DNA of 64,000 nt, from assembly GCA_025362035.1 (NCBI GenBank), contig JANYIN010000126.1, forward strand, positions 34,527-98,526, given 5' to 3'. Origin of the DNA: Gemmatimonadaceae bacterium. Its GTDB lineage: Bacteria; Gemmatimonadota; Gemmatimonadetes; Gemmatimonadales; Gemmatimonadaceae. This document shows positions 7,961 through 17,023 of this stretch, in pieces; position 1 is the first letter of the stretch; each line of letters opens with the position of its first letter. The notes beneath the pieces were generated by a model, which saw only the letters and a list, made by a program, of their open reading frames with translations, was not told where the DNA came from and ran no database searches. A program made the position numbers and the translations under genes.

Positions 7961-10900
7961 TCAGAAGCCGAGGTTGAGGCGGAACTGGAAGATCGTCGGC
8001 GCCGCGAAGGTCTGGAATTCGTTCGGCACGTCGCCGCCAGAAGTCGACGTGTAGTCGCTCTCGGGATCGCTACCGCGGTAGTTGGTCCACTTCTTCAGGT
8101 TGCGCGCCATGAACACCAGGCTGGCTGTGCGCACGCCTGCACGCGCGAGCATCTGGTCGGGAAGCTGCAGCGTGGCCGAGAACTCCCGCCACTTCACGAA
8201 GGCACCAGGTTGCATGTAGCCATCGAGCGTCTTCTCGGGCGCGTAGATCGCCGCGACGACCATGGCCTGCTCCTGGAACGACGCGGCAGGATTGAACAGG
8301 CCGTTGCAGTTCGGTCGCGTGCACCGGATGCGCTCCGTGTTGTTGTAGTACTTGTTTCCTCCGCGCCAATCGAAAAGACTCGTGATGCGCAACTTGTGCC
8401 GGAACAGGTCGATGCCGGGCGTGAAGGTCGTCAGATACGGCGGTTCCGCGTACCCTCGGAAGGTCCCGATGCCAATGATGCTGTGCCTCGGCTTGCCCGT
8501 AATCGGATCCGCACTGTTATCGAACAGCGTGTCCGACTGGATCGTGACCTCATCCACGGTCAGGATGCCGTCGCCGTTCTTGTCGTTCCACCCGACGATC
8601 GGTCGCGTCCAGATACCGCCAATCGGGTAGCCGGCAACGATCCAGTTGGTCACGCCGATCTGCGGCGGCGTGGAGCCCAGGCTCACCACCTTGTTGGCGT
8701 TGATCGACGTACTGAAATGGAAATCGACGGAGATGTTCTTCGTATCGAGCACCTGCCCGCCCAGCGATACTTCCAGGCCGGCGTTCTTCACGGAACCCAG
8801 GTTGGAACGTTGGCTGGTGGCTCCCGATCCGAGCGACGGCGCGATGATGGCGCCGATGAGCGCGTCGTGCGTGAGCTTTGAGTAGTAGGTGACGTCAAAC
8901 TGGAGCCGGTCACCGAACAACCGCGAGTCGAACCCGCCCTCCCACTCAACCGAGCGCTCAGGCCTCAGGCTGTCGTTTCCGATCGCCTGAAATACCTCGA
9001 TTGGCGCGTCGGTGTTCTTGATGCTGGCCGACCCGGCGCTGAATGTCCTCAACGCGTCGGTGGGGCCAGGCTGCACCCCGGACGCGCCGTTCGCGACCCG
9101 CAGGCGCAGGTTGTTCACGACCCGATTCTTCGGGAAGAAGCCCTCGTCGGAGATCACCCAGGACAGGCTTCCCTTCGGATAATAGACGCGCTGGAAGTTG
9201 GTGCCAAACGCGCTGTTCTGGTCGGAGCGAATGGCGGCCGTGAGGAACAATCGATCGCGGATGGCGGCGGCCTCCTCGATGAACATGCCCCATGTCTTCT
9301 GGAGCGTGTAGGACTCCGACACGCTGGGGGTCGCGCCGGCAGCCGACGTCGTGGCGCCCGGCGGCAGTGTCGTCCCACCCGCGAAATTCTGATCCTGGCG
9401 GAAATTATTGTACTGCGTGCCGACCGTCGTCTTCAGATTCAGCCAGGAGTAGCGAGCCGGGTTGTAGTTGGCGGTGGCGCCCAGATCCGCTGAGAGATTC
9501 GTGATGTTGGTTCGGCCGTTGAACGCCTGTCCGTCGCGGTACGTGGCTGACAGCGGCCAGCCTTCCCCGTTCATATGCAGCCGATTGTCGACGCGATCCG
9601 TGAGGTCGGTGCCAAAGTTGGCGCGTGTCTGCAGCCAGCTGGATGGGCGCCAGTTGAAGTTCGAACTCAGAATCATGCGGTTGACGTTCTGCTGCAGCTT
9701 TTCCTGCCAGATGAGGCCCGGCGTGCCGGCGCGGTATCCAACGAGCGAATCGGTCAGCCCGTTCACCACGCCGTTATTGCGATAGCCCGGGCCGCCGAAC
9801 GCCTGCGAGCCGATGCCGACGGTGTTGTTCGACTCGTTGCTGGTTAGCGCCTCAACCGTGTTGTATCCCACGCTCAACGATGCATCAAATTGGGGCGTGA
9901 CCTGAGCCGCGATGTTGGCGCGAAAGCTGTTCAGGAGACGGCTGTTCGGACGCTTCTGCCACGGGTGGACAGCGATGCCGAGTGAATCGAATCGGTGTTG
10001 CTCGTACTGGTCGAGCCTGAAGACACCGGTCTCGTCGTCACGCGTGCCGGACATGAAGTACCGGACGACGTCCGTGCCGCCCGATACTTGCGCGCCCTGA
10101 GCGTTGCGGTACCCGTACCCGAGCGGCGTGACGTTCGGATCGCGGATGGGGCTGAAGACGCGGAGGCTGTCATATCCCTTCGTCCCGTCGCTTTTCGTGC
10201 AGGTGCCGAGCGAGACCATCACCAGCGTACACTGTCCCGACAGGATGAGCGGCTTACCGGCCAGGCTCGTGCCCGCCAGGGTGTAGTTCGACGAATACCA
10301 GTTGCGATCGTCGAGGATGCCTCCCTCGGCGTACGTCGTCCATTTCGCCTGTCCGGTTCTGCCCTTCTTGGTGGTGATGACAACGACCCCGTTCGCGGCG
10401 TCGGTGCCGTACAATGTCGCTGCCGACGGGCCCTTGACGATCTCGACATCTTCGATGTCCTCGGGGTTGATGTCGCCGAGGCGGCTGAAATCGTTCCCTC
10501 CGTTTCCAAACGAAGTTGAGCCGTTGTTGGCGCTCATCCGCGTGCCATCGATGATGAAGATCGGCTCATTGGACAGGCTCAGGCTGCTGATGCCGCGCAC
10601 CCGGATGCGCTGACCGGAACCGGTTTGTGTACCGGCTTGGACCATGACGCCCGGGACGCGAGCCGCGAGAACGTCCGACAACGATCTGACCAGCGAGCCT
10701 TCCGTGAGCGCCGAAACCGACACATTCTCGATCGCGTTTCCGAGCTCCACACGCCGTTGTTCTCCGGTCGCCGTCGTCACGACCTCATTGAGCTGCACCA
10801 CCGATGTGGAGAGGGCGAAGTTCAACGTAGCCGTCTGGCCATCGAGGATTCGCACCGTCCTCTTCTGCTCGACATAGCCGACACGGATCACGCGGATGTC

Positions 10901-11131
10901 CGCGCTACCCGCCGGCACGCGACGAAGCGTGAACTTCCCGTCGGGCGCGGTGACGGTGAAGAGACTCGTGCCAATCACCAGCACTCGAGCCTCCTGGAGC
11001 GGCGTGCCAGTACCGTCGGCCGTCACCGTCCCGGTGAGCGTTCCCTGGGCCGCTGCAAGAGCGGGAATCATGATCGACAGCGTTGGACCGAACAGGCGCA
11101 TGACGATTCCGTGCGGCGTCAGCCATTTCAT
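7961..11131 (-). CDS. SusC/RagA-type TonB-dependent outer-membrane transporter
   Basis: The 1056-residue product has a signal peptide (LSIMIPALAAAQG), a CarboxypepD_reg-like domain (~20-105: GTVTADGTGTPLQEARVLVIG), a TonB plug (VVTTATGEQRR to ITTKKGR) and a large beta-barrel ending in aromatic Phe (FQFRLNLGF). The plug carries the SusC hallmarks RVRGISSLSLSNEPIFIIDG, GDINPEDIEDVEIVKGPSAATLYG and ANGVVVITTKKG. ATG 11131 is chosen because a GGAGAGA ribosome-binding site lies 8-14 bases upstream and the signal peptide then starts at residue 1. It forms an operon with the SusD-like gene and is divergent from the exported amidase. It is energised by TonB; the ligand is unknown. Confidence 0.95.
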   Translation of the reverse strand: MKWLTPHGIVMRLFGPTLSIMIPALAAAQGTLTGTVTADGTGTPLQEARVLVIGTSLFTVTAPDGKFTLRRVPAGSADIRVIRVGYVEQKRTVRILDGQTATLNFALSTSVVQLNEVVTTATGEQRRVELGNAIENVSVSALTEGSLVRSLSDVLAARVPGVMVQAGTQTGSGQRIRVRGISSLSLSNEPIFIIDGTRMSANNGSTSFGNGGNDFSRLGDINPEDIEDVEIVKGPSAATLYGTDAANGVVVITTKKGRTGQAKWTTYAEGGILDDRNWYSSNYTLAGTSLAGKPLILSGQCTLVMVSLGTCTKSDGTKGYDSLRVFSPIRDPNVTPLGYGYRNAQGAQVSGGTDVVRYFMSGTRDDETGVFRLDQYEQHRFDSLGIAVHPWQKRPNSRLLNSFRANIAAQVTPQFDASLSVGYNTVEALTSNESNNTVGIGSQAFGGPGYRNNGVVNGLTDSLVGYRAGTPGLIWQEKLQQNVNRMILSSNFNWRPSSWLQTRANFGTDLTDRVDNRLHMNGEGWPLSATYRDGQAFNGRTNITNLSADLGATANYNPARYSWLNLKTTVGTQYNNFRQDQNFAGGTTLPPGATTSAAGATPSVSESYTLQKTWGMFIEEAAAIRDRLFLTAAIRSDQNSAFGTNFQRVYYPKGSLSWVISDEGFFPKNRVVNNLRLRVANGASGVQPGPTDALRTFSAGSASIKNTDAPIEVFQAIGNDSLRPERSVEWEGGFDSRLFGDRLQFDVTYYSKLTHDALIGAIIAPSLGSGATSQRSNLGSVKNAGLEVSLGGQVLDTKNISVDFHFSTSINANKVVSLGSTPPQIGVTNWIVAGYPIGGIWTRPIVGWNDKNGDGILTVDEVTIQSDTLFDNSADPITGKPRHSIIGIGTFRGYAEPPYLTTFTPGIDLFRHKLRITSLFDWRGGNKYYNNTERIRCTRPNCNGLFNPAASFQEQAMVVAAIYAPEKTLDGYMQPGAFVKWREFSATLQLPDQMLARAGVRTASLVFMARNLKKWTNYRGSDPESDYTSTSGGDVPNEFQTFAAPTIFQFRLNLGF

Positions 11132-11309
11132 CGAATGTGTCTCTCCAAAGTGGGGTAGGAGGTAGAGCAACCAGTCAGATCTCGTGTCTACGCGAAGAAC
11201 AGGGCGCGCGTCCTCTGCCGAGACTCGCGTGAAGCGGAGGCGCGCGCGAGAGGTCCTTCATTCCACCGACCCGATGGTACACCCCTGCGTCACCCGGCGC
11301 GGAGAGTAC

Positions 11310-11338
11310 TTGAGATGTGGTGGCGGAAGCGGTAAGAC
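11310..11338 (+). promoter_or_regulatory. Possible sigma-70 promoter of the amidase gene
   Basis: TTGAGA at 11310-11315 and TAAGAC at 11333-11338 are separated by 17 bases. They lie 25 bases upstream of the GTG start of the amidase, in the divergent 231-base gap with the SusC gene. The match is fair but promoter consensus in this phylum is poorly known, so this is only a suggestion. Confidence 0.35.
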
Positions 11339-11362
11339 TAACACACTCTCACCAAACACTTC

Positions 11363-12928
11363 GTGACCTATCGCCGTTCCCGCGCGCTCTGCGCGCTGAT
11401 CCTCGTGCCAGCGTGCGCTGGAGGGCAAACCCCTGCGGAGCGCCGACCGTCGTTCGACGTCACGGAGACGACGATCGCCGATATTCACGCCGCCCTGCGC
11501 GCCGGCACGCTCACGTGCCGAGCGCTGGTCAATGCATACCTGCAACGAATAGCGGCGTTCGACCGGAACGGCCCGGCGATCAATTCGCTCATTCTCGTGA
11601 ACGGCGCGGCACTCACCGTCGCGGATTCGCTCGACAGACGGATGATGACGGGAGGTCTCGTTGGGCCGCTCCACTGCATTCCCGTTATCGTGAAGGACAA
11701 CTTCGAGACGAACGATCTCCAGACCACCGCCGGCTCCCTCGCGCTCCAGGGGATGGTTCCCAGGCAGGACGCTTTCATGGTCCACCGGATTCGCGACGCT
11801 GGAGCCATCGTGCTGGCGAAGGCCAACATGGCGGAGTTCGCGTTCACGCCGTACGAAACAGTCAGCTCGATCCTGCCGGGATATACGAAGAACCCGTACG
11901 CACTCGACCGGGTGACCGCGGGCTCGAGCGGTGGCACGGCCGCCGCGGTTGCGGCGAGCCTCGGCGAGGTGGGACTCGGTACTGACACAGGAAATTCGAT
12001 TCGCGGGCCATCAGCCCATCAGGCGCTGGTGGGCATCCGGTCCACGATGGGACTCACCAGCCGGGACGGCATCGCGCCGCTCAACCTCGCATCGGATATC
12101 GCCGGCCCGATAGCGCGGACTGTCTCGGACGCGGTCGCGGTGTTCCAGGTGGTGGCAGGCGAGGACGCCGGCGACTCGGTTACGGCGCGCTCGCGTGGCC
12201 ACCGCCCAGCGGACTTCGCCACCGCGCTCCGCCGTGAGGCGCTCAAGGGTGCTCGCATCGGGGTCCTGCATCAGGCGTACGACCGGGATACAACGGATCC
12301 AGAGGTCGTGCGCGTGTTCAATACGGCTCTGGACGATATGCGACGCCAGGGCGCGACCATCGTGGATCCAGTCGCGGTTGCCGGCCTTGAACAGCGCATG
12401 CGGACAGCCGGCGGATGCAACCCGTTCAAGTGGGAGATCAATGACTGGCTCGCGCGCCAGGGCGATCGCGCGCCCGTGCATACGCTCGCCGAGGTGATCG
12501 CGTCTCGGCGCTTTCACCCGAGCATCCAGATGCGGCTCGAAACGGCGCAAATGGATACCATGCCGCCTTCACGCAATCCCGGTTGCGCCAGCCGCGACCA
12601 GTTTCGCGCCTGGCTGCGAACAGGCGTCACCGCCGTGATGGACTCGCTCGCGCTCGATGCGCTCGTGTATCCCACATGGAGCAATCCGCCCCGTCTTATC
12701 GGTGACCTCAACACGCCGCACGGTGACAACAGCCAGCTTTTCTCGCCCAGCACCGGCTTCCCCGCCATCACTGTTCCGATGGGCTATACGCGGGGACAGC
12801 TGCCGGCAGGACTCCAGATGCTCGGCCGCGCGTGGTCGGAGCCCACACTGATCGGTTTTGCGTATTCATACGAACAGGCCACGCAACACCGCCATCCGCC
12901 CGCATCGACGCCGCCCCTCAGGCAATGA
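11363..12928 (+). CDS. Exported amidase-signature family hydrolase
   Basis: The 521-residue protein belongs to the amidase signature (AS) family, which hydrolyses carboxylic amides with a Ser-cisSer-Lys triad. The Lys is in PVIVKDNFET (Lys111), the Ser-Gly-rich loop is TAGSSGGTAAAVAASLG (188-189) and the nucleophile is Ser212 in GTDTGNSIRGPSA. The N-terminus (LCALILVPACAGGQ) is a signal peptide and may be a lipoprotein signal, so the enzyme acts outside the cytoplasm. The C-terminal STGFPAITVPMGY block is typical for the family. It starts at GTG 11363. It is divergent from the SusC/SusD genes, and an exported amidase beside a TonB-dependent import pair suggests that an amide product could be the imported nutrient. 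Substrate is unknown. Confidence 0.93.
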   Translation: MTYRRSRALCALILVPACAGGQTPAERRPSFDVTETTIADIHAALRAGTLTCRALVNAYLQRIAAFDRNGPAINSLILVNGAALTVADSLDRRMMTGGLVGPLHCIPVIVKDNFETNDLQTTAGSLALQGMVPRQDAFMVHRIRDAGAIVLAKANMAEFAFTPYETVSSILPGYTKNPYALDRVTAGSSGGTAAAVAASLGEVGLGTDTGNSIRGPSAHQALVGIRSTMGLTSRDGIAPLNLASDIAGPIARTVSDAVAVFQVVAGEDAGDSVTARSRGHRPADFATALRREALKGARIGVLHQAYDRDTTDPEVVRVFNTALDDMRRQGATIVDPVAVAGLEQRMRTAGGCNPFKWEINDWLARQGDRAPVHTLAEVIASRRFHPSIQMRLETAQMDTMPPSRNPGCASRDQFRAWLRTGVTAVMDSLALDALVYPTWSNPPRLIGDLNTPHGDNSQLFSPSTGFPAITVPMGYTRGQLPAGLQMLGRAWSEPTLIGFAYSYEQATQHRHPPASTPPLRQ

Positions 12929-13149
12929 GAGTCATGTGCGCTGGTGGTCTGCCGCCTGCGCCGCCCAACGGACCCCGAACGCCAGCACGTGCGCGGGACG
13001 ACGACGGGGATGCGTTCGCTGCAGTGATCGCGGACGTTTAACCCGGCGGAGTGGCTCACTCCGCGCCGATGACAACAACGGCATCGCCGCATATTTTCCA
13101 CGTGCAGTTCGCGGTTCCAGTCACGATTTTTCGTCCCGGCATTCCATCA

Positions 13150-14241
13150 ATGCGTCCGAAGGAACTCATTATCAAGGCGGCCAAGGCTGTCGGTGCGCTA
13201 TCGCTGGTTCGCGACAGCCGCTGGCGCCATGAACGCTTGATGATTCTCTGCTATCACGGCGTGGCGGTCGACGACGAACACGAATGGTCGCCGACCCTGT
13301 ATATCTCACAGGACCAGCTTCGCCGAAGGCTCAATGCACTGCGGCAGGGTGGCTACAACGTCCTGTCCTTGAACGAAGGCACGCGCCGATTGTACGACGG
13401 CACGCTGCCGCCGCGAAGTGTCGCACTCACGTTCGACGACGGTGCGGTGGACTTCGAGCGTCGCGCACTGCCGCTGTTGCGAGAATTCGACATGCCGGCC
13501 ACGGTCTACCTCACCACGTACTACTGCCAGAAGCGGTTGCCGGTGATCAACACGATGACCCGCTACGTACTCTGGAAGGGCCGAAAGAGCGGCGTCGACA
13601 TCGCGCCCCTGCTGGGCACGTCGGGGCCGCTGCGCAACGAAGACGCCGGGGCACAATTCAAGGCGTTCGAAGCCTTTGTGGCGCACACACGGGCGCTGGA
13701 GATGGACGCCGATGACAAGGATGCCCTCCTCGGTCGCGTGGCAGAGCGAGTCGGTGTGGACTACGCGGCGATCAAATCCAGAGAGCTGCTGTACATCATG
13801 GCGCCCGAGTCAGTGCGCAACCTTCCGCGCGATCTCATCGACGTGCAGCTCCACACGCATCGGCATCGCACGCCGCGCGACCGGTATCTTTTCCAGAGGG
13901 ACGTCCGCGACAACATCGCGGTCATTCGGGAACTGTGCGGCGCGGACACAACGCTCGAACAGTTCTGCTATCCGAGCGGCGACTACGATGGGGATTTCTT
14001 TCCGTGGCTCCGCGAATGCGGTGTACAATACTCCACCACTTGTCTGCCGGGATTGGCGCACAGAGGTGCCGATCCCATGTTGCTGCCGAGACTGGTCGAT
14101 ACGATGAACATTTCCGACTTGACGTTCGAAGCGTGGCTCACCGGCTTCGCCGAGTTGCTTCCGCGTCGACGTGAGTTCCGGATCGACACGGATCGTCTCG
14201 CGCCGACGCAGGGTCCGATGCCCGGGGCAAGGAACATCTAG
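13150..14241 (+). CDS. Polysaccharide deacetylase (NodB fold)
   Basis: The product (363 residues from ATG 13150) is a carbohydrate esterase 4-type deacetylase. It shows LMILCYHGV, the catalytic and metal Asp pair in ALTFDDG, the metal-binding HTHRHRTP (HxxxH-like) motif, and FCYPSGDYD near the C-terminus. Such enzymes remove acetyl groups from GlcNAc in peptidoglycan, chitin-like or surface polysaccharides. The region between TFDD and HTH is longer than in minimal NodB domains. Alternative starts exist at GTG 13051 and ATG 13069; 13150 was chosen because RPKELIIKAAKAVG followed by LMILCYHGV resembles family N-termini. No signal peptide is evident with this start, so location is uncertain. It is flanked by the amidase and unrelated hydrolases. 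Confidence 0.88.
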   Translation: MRPKELIIKAAKAVGALSLVRDSRWRHERLMILCYHGVAVDDEHEWSPTLYISQDQLRRRLNALRQGGYNVLSLNEGTRRLYDGTLPPRSVALTFDDGAVDFERRALPLLREFDMPATVYLTTYYCQKRLPVINTMTRYVLWKGRKSGVDIAPLLGTSGPLRNEDAGAQFKAFEAFVAHTRALEMDADDKDALLGRVAERVGVDYAAIKSRELLYIMAPESVRNLPRDLIDVQLHTHRHRTPRDRYLFQRDVRDNIAVIRELCGADTTLEQFCYPSGDYDGDFFPWLRECGVQYSTTCLPGLAHRGADPMLLPRLVDTMNISDLTFEAWLTGFAELLPRRREFRIDTDRLAPTQGPMPGARNI

Positions 14242-14313
14242 GCGCGTTCTGGTCGAATTGTCCAGTGGTGCATTCATCGGCACCGCGGATGCCGGGCTCC
14301 CAGCCAACTCACC

Positions 14314-14895
14314 CTATCCTATCGCGGCAAGGATGTCGCGCGTTGAGCGAACCCGCCCGATGGAGGGAAAGAAGTGGGTGACAGCATGGGTGTGCAGCAC
14401 CTCGGCGCGCGCCGTCATGGCGTCCTCCGCAAACACCAGGCTGAACCCCTGTTCGTGCGCCGCGCGTGCCGTGCCCTCGACGCCCAGATTGGTGGCGATG
14501 CCACCGAGCACGATCGTGCGGAGGCCGCGGCGCCGGAGGTGAACCGCGAGGTCCGTACAATAGAACGCGTTGGGCTGATGCTTCACCACGCAGACGTCGC
14601 TCGGCTGCCGATCCAGCTCCGCCACGAGTGTCGCGAAATCAGCCGGGTACGCCATTGCCGGGCGCGGCCTGTCCGCCGGCGCGTTCGGGAAGAGCTCACC
14701 ATTCGGTCCCGGATCTACGCTGACGAGCACGACCAGAGCACTCCGCGCGCGGAATGCTGCCGCGAGCGCCGCGCCATTCGCAACGACCGACTCAGCGGTG
14801 TGTGGCAGTTTGTCGCCCGCGACAATTCCGTGCTGAAGATCGATCAGGACCAGCGCGGATGTCGTCGGGTCGATGGAGAAGTCGGTCATCGTCAT
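14314..14895 (-). CDS. YecD-like isochorismatase-family hydrolase lacking the catalytic Cys
   Basis: The 193-residue protein has the isochorismatase-like fold: SALVLIDLQHGIVAG with the first acidic residue, VVKHQPNAFYCTDL with the Lys, and GGIATNLGVEGTARAAHEQGF. In most cysteine hydrolases of this family the third motif has Cys where Gly occurs here (TNLGVEGTAR). E. coli YecD has the same TNIGVESTAR pattern and also AFYGTDL and IARVRS, so this is a YecD-type member rather than a broken gene. ATG 14895 is used, with a GTG at 14910 as an alternative. It follows the HAD gene by 18 bases (3 for the GTG start), so the two are almost certainly co-transcribed. Substrate is unknown. Confidence 0.86.
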   Translation of the reverse strand: MTMTDFSIDPTTSALVLIDLQHGIVAGDKLPHTAESVVANGAALAAAFRARSALVVLVSVDPGPNGELFPNAPADRPRPAMAYPADFATLVAELDRQPSDVCVVKHQPNAFYCTDLAVHLRRRGLRTIVLGGIATNLGVEGTARAAHEQGFSLVFAEDAMTARAEVLHTHAVTHFFPSIGRVRSTRDILAAIG

Positions 14896-14913
14896 GTCCG
14901 AGTATGACACGGA

Positions 14914-15708
14914 CTACAGGTTCATCGCGAGCGTGATTGCATCCACGACACCGTCGTGCTCCACGTCCCCGACCGTGTAACGCGCGACGGCGAGCGCCTC
15001 GGGTTCGCCATTTCCCATCGCCACCGCGACCCCGGCGACGCGTAACGCGGACACGTCGTTCGCGCCGTCGCCGACCATCATTACCCGATCGAGTGAAATG
15101 TCGTACGCACTCGCAATGACGCCGATTGCCAGCGCCTTGTCCACTCCGATGACTGTCATGTTCACGAACGTCGTGTCCGGCATGACGGGAGACGATGACG
15201 GGAGCATCATGATCCCGTCCACATGGTCCGCCACAATGGCATCGACGTCGTGATGCGCCGCGAGCCACTGCGCGCGAACGATCGGTTCGGTGAGCGACTC
15301 CAGGCGGCGCGTCCGGAACGGCACACCAAGAAGGTCCGCGTGGCGCCGTGTTTGGTCCGTGTCGACTTCGACTGCGTAGTCAGCATCGGAGTAGAGTTCG
15401 AGGCTGCGTCCCGTTCGCCGCGCCTTGGCAATCAACTGGGCGACGATCGACGGGCTGATGACTCGGGATCGGGTGTCTCCGTCTCCCATGTGCATCACGC
15501 TCGCGCCATTCTGGAATGCGTGCCATCCCTTTTCGTCAAGCCGTTCCGCCAACTGCCGGGTCACACCGAAGCCCGGCCGACCGGAACAGAGGGCAAGCCG
15601 TACGCCGTGTCGGCGCGCCAGCGCAGCGGCGTTCCAGACGTCCTCCGACACACGGCCGGACCTGCCGACCAGCGTGCCGTCGACGTCCACACAAATCAAC
15701 TGGATCAT
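14914..15708 (-). CDS. HAD-superfamily hydrolase, Cof subfamily
   Basis: The 264-residue cytoplasmic protein has HAD motif I DVDGTL (Asp8, Asp10), motif II LALCSGRPG, a C2-type cap in the middle and motif IV MMVGDGANDVSAL. This places it in the Cof/IIB group of phosphatases that act on sugar phosphates, nucleotides or pyridoxal phosphate. Length and motif spacing are normal. It is the first gene of a two-gene minus-strand operon with the YecD-like hydrolase. Substrate cannot be read from sequence. Confidence 0.9.
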   Translation of the reverse strand: MIQLICVDVDGTLVGRSGRVSEDVWNAAALARRHGVRLALCSGRPGFGVTRQLAERLDEKGWHAFQNGASVMHMGDGDTRSRVISPSIVAQLIAKARRTGRSLELYSDADYAVEVDTDQTRRHADLLGVPFRTRRLESLTEPIVRAQWLAAHHDVDAIVADHVDGIMMLPSSSPVMPDTTFVNMTVIGVDKALAIGVIASAYDISLDRVMMVGDGANDVSALRVAGVAVAMGNGEPEALAVARYTVGDVEHDGVVDAITLAMNL

Positions 15709-15735
15709 TGATGCATTCTAACGGTCCGCGTCGCC

Positions 15736-16944
15736 TTACCGCGGCCGGCGCCGCGCTGTGATCAGCACCGCGATCTCGTCCGGTCGCGGATTCACGAAAT
15801 CCAAGCGAATGCGCCCATCCGGCGTTGTGCTCACGGCCGCGGGAATGGCGCTGTTGGTGAGCATCCATCCCTCCGGAAGAATCACCACATTCGCCGGCCG
15901 GCCAAAACTTCGATCCCACACGAGCTCGTCGCCGACCGTCCCGTAACGGGCTGTATCCGTGTACGTCTCGTACATGCGCAAGCGAGTTGACGTGCCGGGC
16001 ACTACCACGGGAAAACTGAATACGACCACTTCCGTCTGTGGGGTAACGTCCTTCACATCGAGCTTGGCGCGCGTGATCGCGTCACCTGTGAGCGTCTCGT
16101 GTGCCAGCTCATCGCCCGTGTCCAGGTTTCGCGCGCGAGGATTCGAGACGGTACTCCCGGCGCGGACGATGTTCACGTACGTGGCCGTGCCGGGCCGAGA
16201 CTCGGTGTAATCGTGATAGAGATCGAACGTGCCGGTTTCCGGTTGACGCAGCGAATACACGATCTTTCGGTCTTGATGCGCGCGCTCGTCCAAACGGTTG
16301 CGAACGGTCGATCGTGAGGCCGCCACATCGCGCGCCGGCACAGCGCGCAATGTCACCGCCGCCTCGGAAGGGGTTTCATTCCAGAAACTGACGCCCACGC
16401 GGCCGTCCGCCTCCTGTAACACCTGCGATGGAAAGCTCGATGACACGAGCTCGTACCCTTTCGGCAGCACGACCGCATTGCGCTTGATCCCCAAGGGCCG
16501 AGTGAAGACGATGGTGTCTCCGCGCACGAAATAGCTGAGTGGGTCTTCATATGTCTTGAGGATCAGCAGACGCGCCTCGCCGTCGTGTGTGGGCACGGGG
16601 CGGTTGAGCCTGACGCGGATGTACGTCTGCGACGTATCGGTGTTACGCACTCCGCCCGCTCGTGCCTCGACGGCGCCGACGACATCGAACGAAAGCGGCT
16701 TCCCGGTAGCCCGATCCGCGACGCTTTCGTCCGACGCGATGCTGCCCTTGCGAATGGGATTGAAGTAGTAGATCGCGCCAGAGGTCGTGGCCGTCACCTC
16801 GTATGAGATCCGGAACTTCGCGGAGCCCGGTGCGAGCAGCTCGTAGCGTGTATAGGCGTCTGCTTCAGTCTGACGCAACGTGGATTGGGCGGCGAGAGGT
16901 GGCACGGCCGCGGCGAAAACGAAACCAGCAATCGAGAGGCGCAT
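15736..16944 (-). CDS. Secreted protein made of two repeated modules, function unknown
   Basis: From ATG 16944 the product has 402 residues with a clear signal peptide (RLSIAGFVFAAAVPPLAAQ). The remainder is two related modules of ~165 residues (about 34-203 and 238-398). In the first, GDTIVFTRPLGIKRNAVVLP then GYELVSSSFPSQV match, in the second, GDELVWDRSFGRPANVVILP then GWMLTNSAIPAAV. Both modules end with a DGRxxxxFxN strand (RVGVSFWN and RIRLDFVN). The composition suggests beta-sandwich folds. Met at 16944 was chosen because the longer frame up to 17022 would overlap the divergent gene start. It is divergent from the Tat-exported aminotransferase with 79 bases between them. I do not recognise the family. 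Confidence 0.75.
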   Translation of the reverse strand: MRLSIAGFVFAAAVPPLAAQSTLRQTEADAYTRYELLAPGSAKFRISYEVTATTSGAIYYFNPIRKGSIASDESVADRATGKPLSFDVVGAVEARAGGVRNTDTSQTYIRVRLNRPVPTHDGEARLLILKTYEDPLSYFVRGDTIVFTRPLGIKRNAVVLPKGYELVSSSFPSQVLQEADGRVGVSFWNETPSEAAVTLRAVPARDVAASRSTVRNRLDERAHQDRKIVYSLRQPETGTFDLYHDYTESRPGTATYVNIVRAGSTVSNPRARNLDTGDELAHETLTGDAITRAKLDVKDVTPQTEVVVFSFPVVVPGTSTRLRMYETYTDTARYGTVGDELVWDRSFGRPANVVILPEGWMLTNSAIPAAVSTTPDGRIRLDFVNPRPDEIAVLITARRRPR

Positions 16945-17012
16945 GCGACGAAGATAGCCTCTCTGGCGTGGCGCGCCACAGACGGTATGTTCGGTGAACT
17001 CAAATGTCCCTC

Positions 17013-17018
17013 GGGAGG
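17013..17018 (+). promoter_or_regulatory. Ribosome-binding site deciding the start at 17024
   Basis: GGGAGG lies 5 bases before GTG 17024 and supports that start over the in-frame GTG at 16994. It puts the twin-arginine motif five residues from the N-terminus. Confidence 0.7.
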
Positions 17019-17023
17019 CCATC

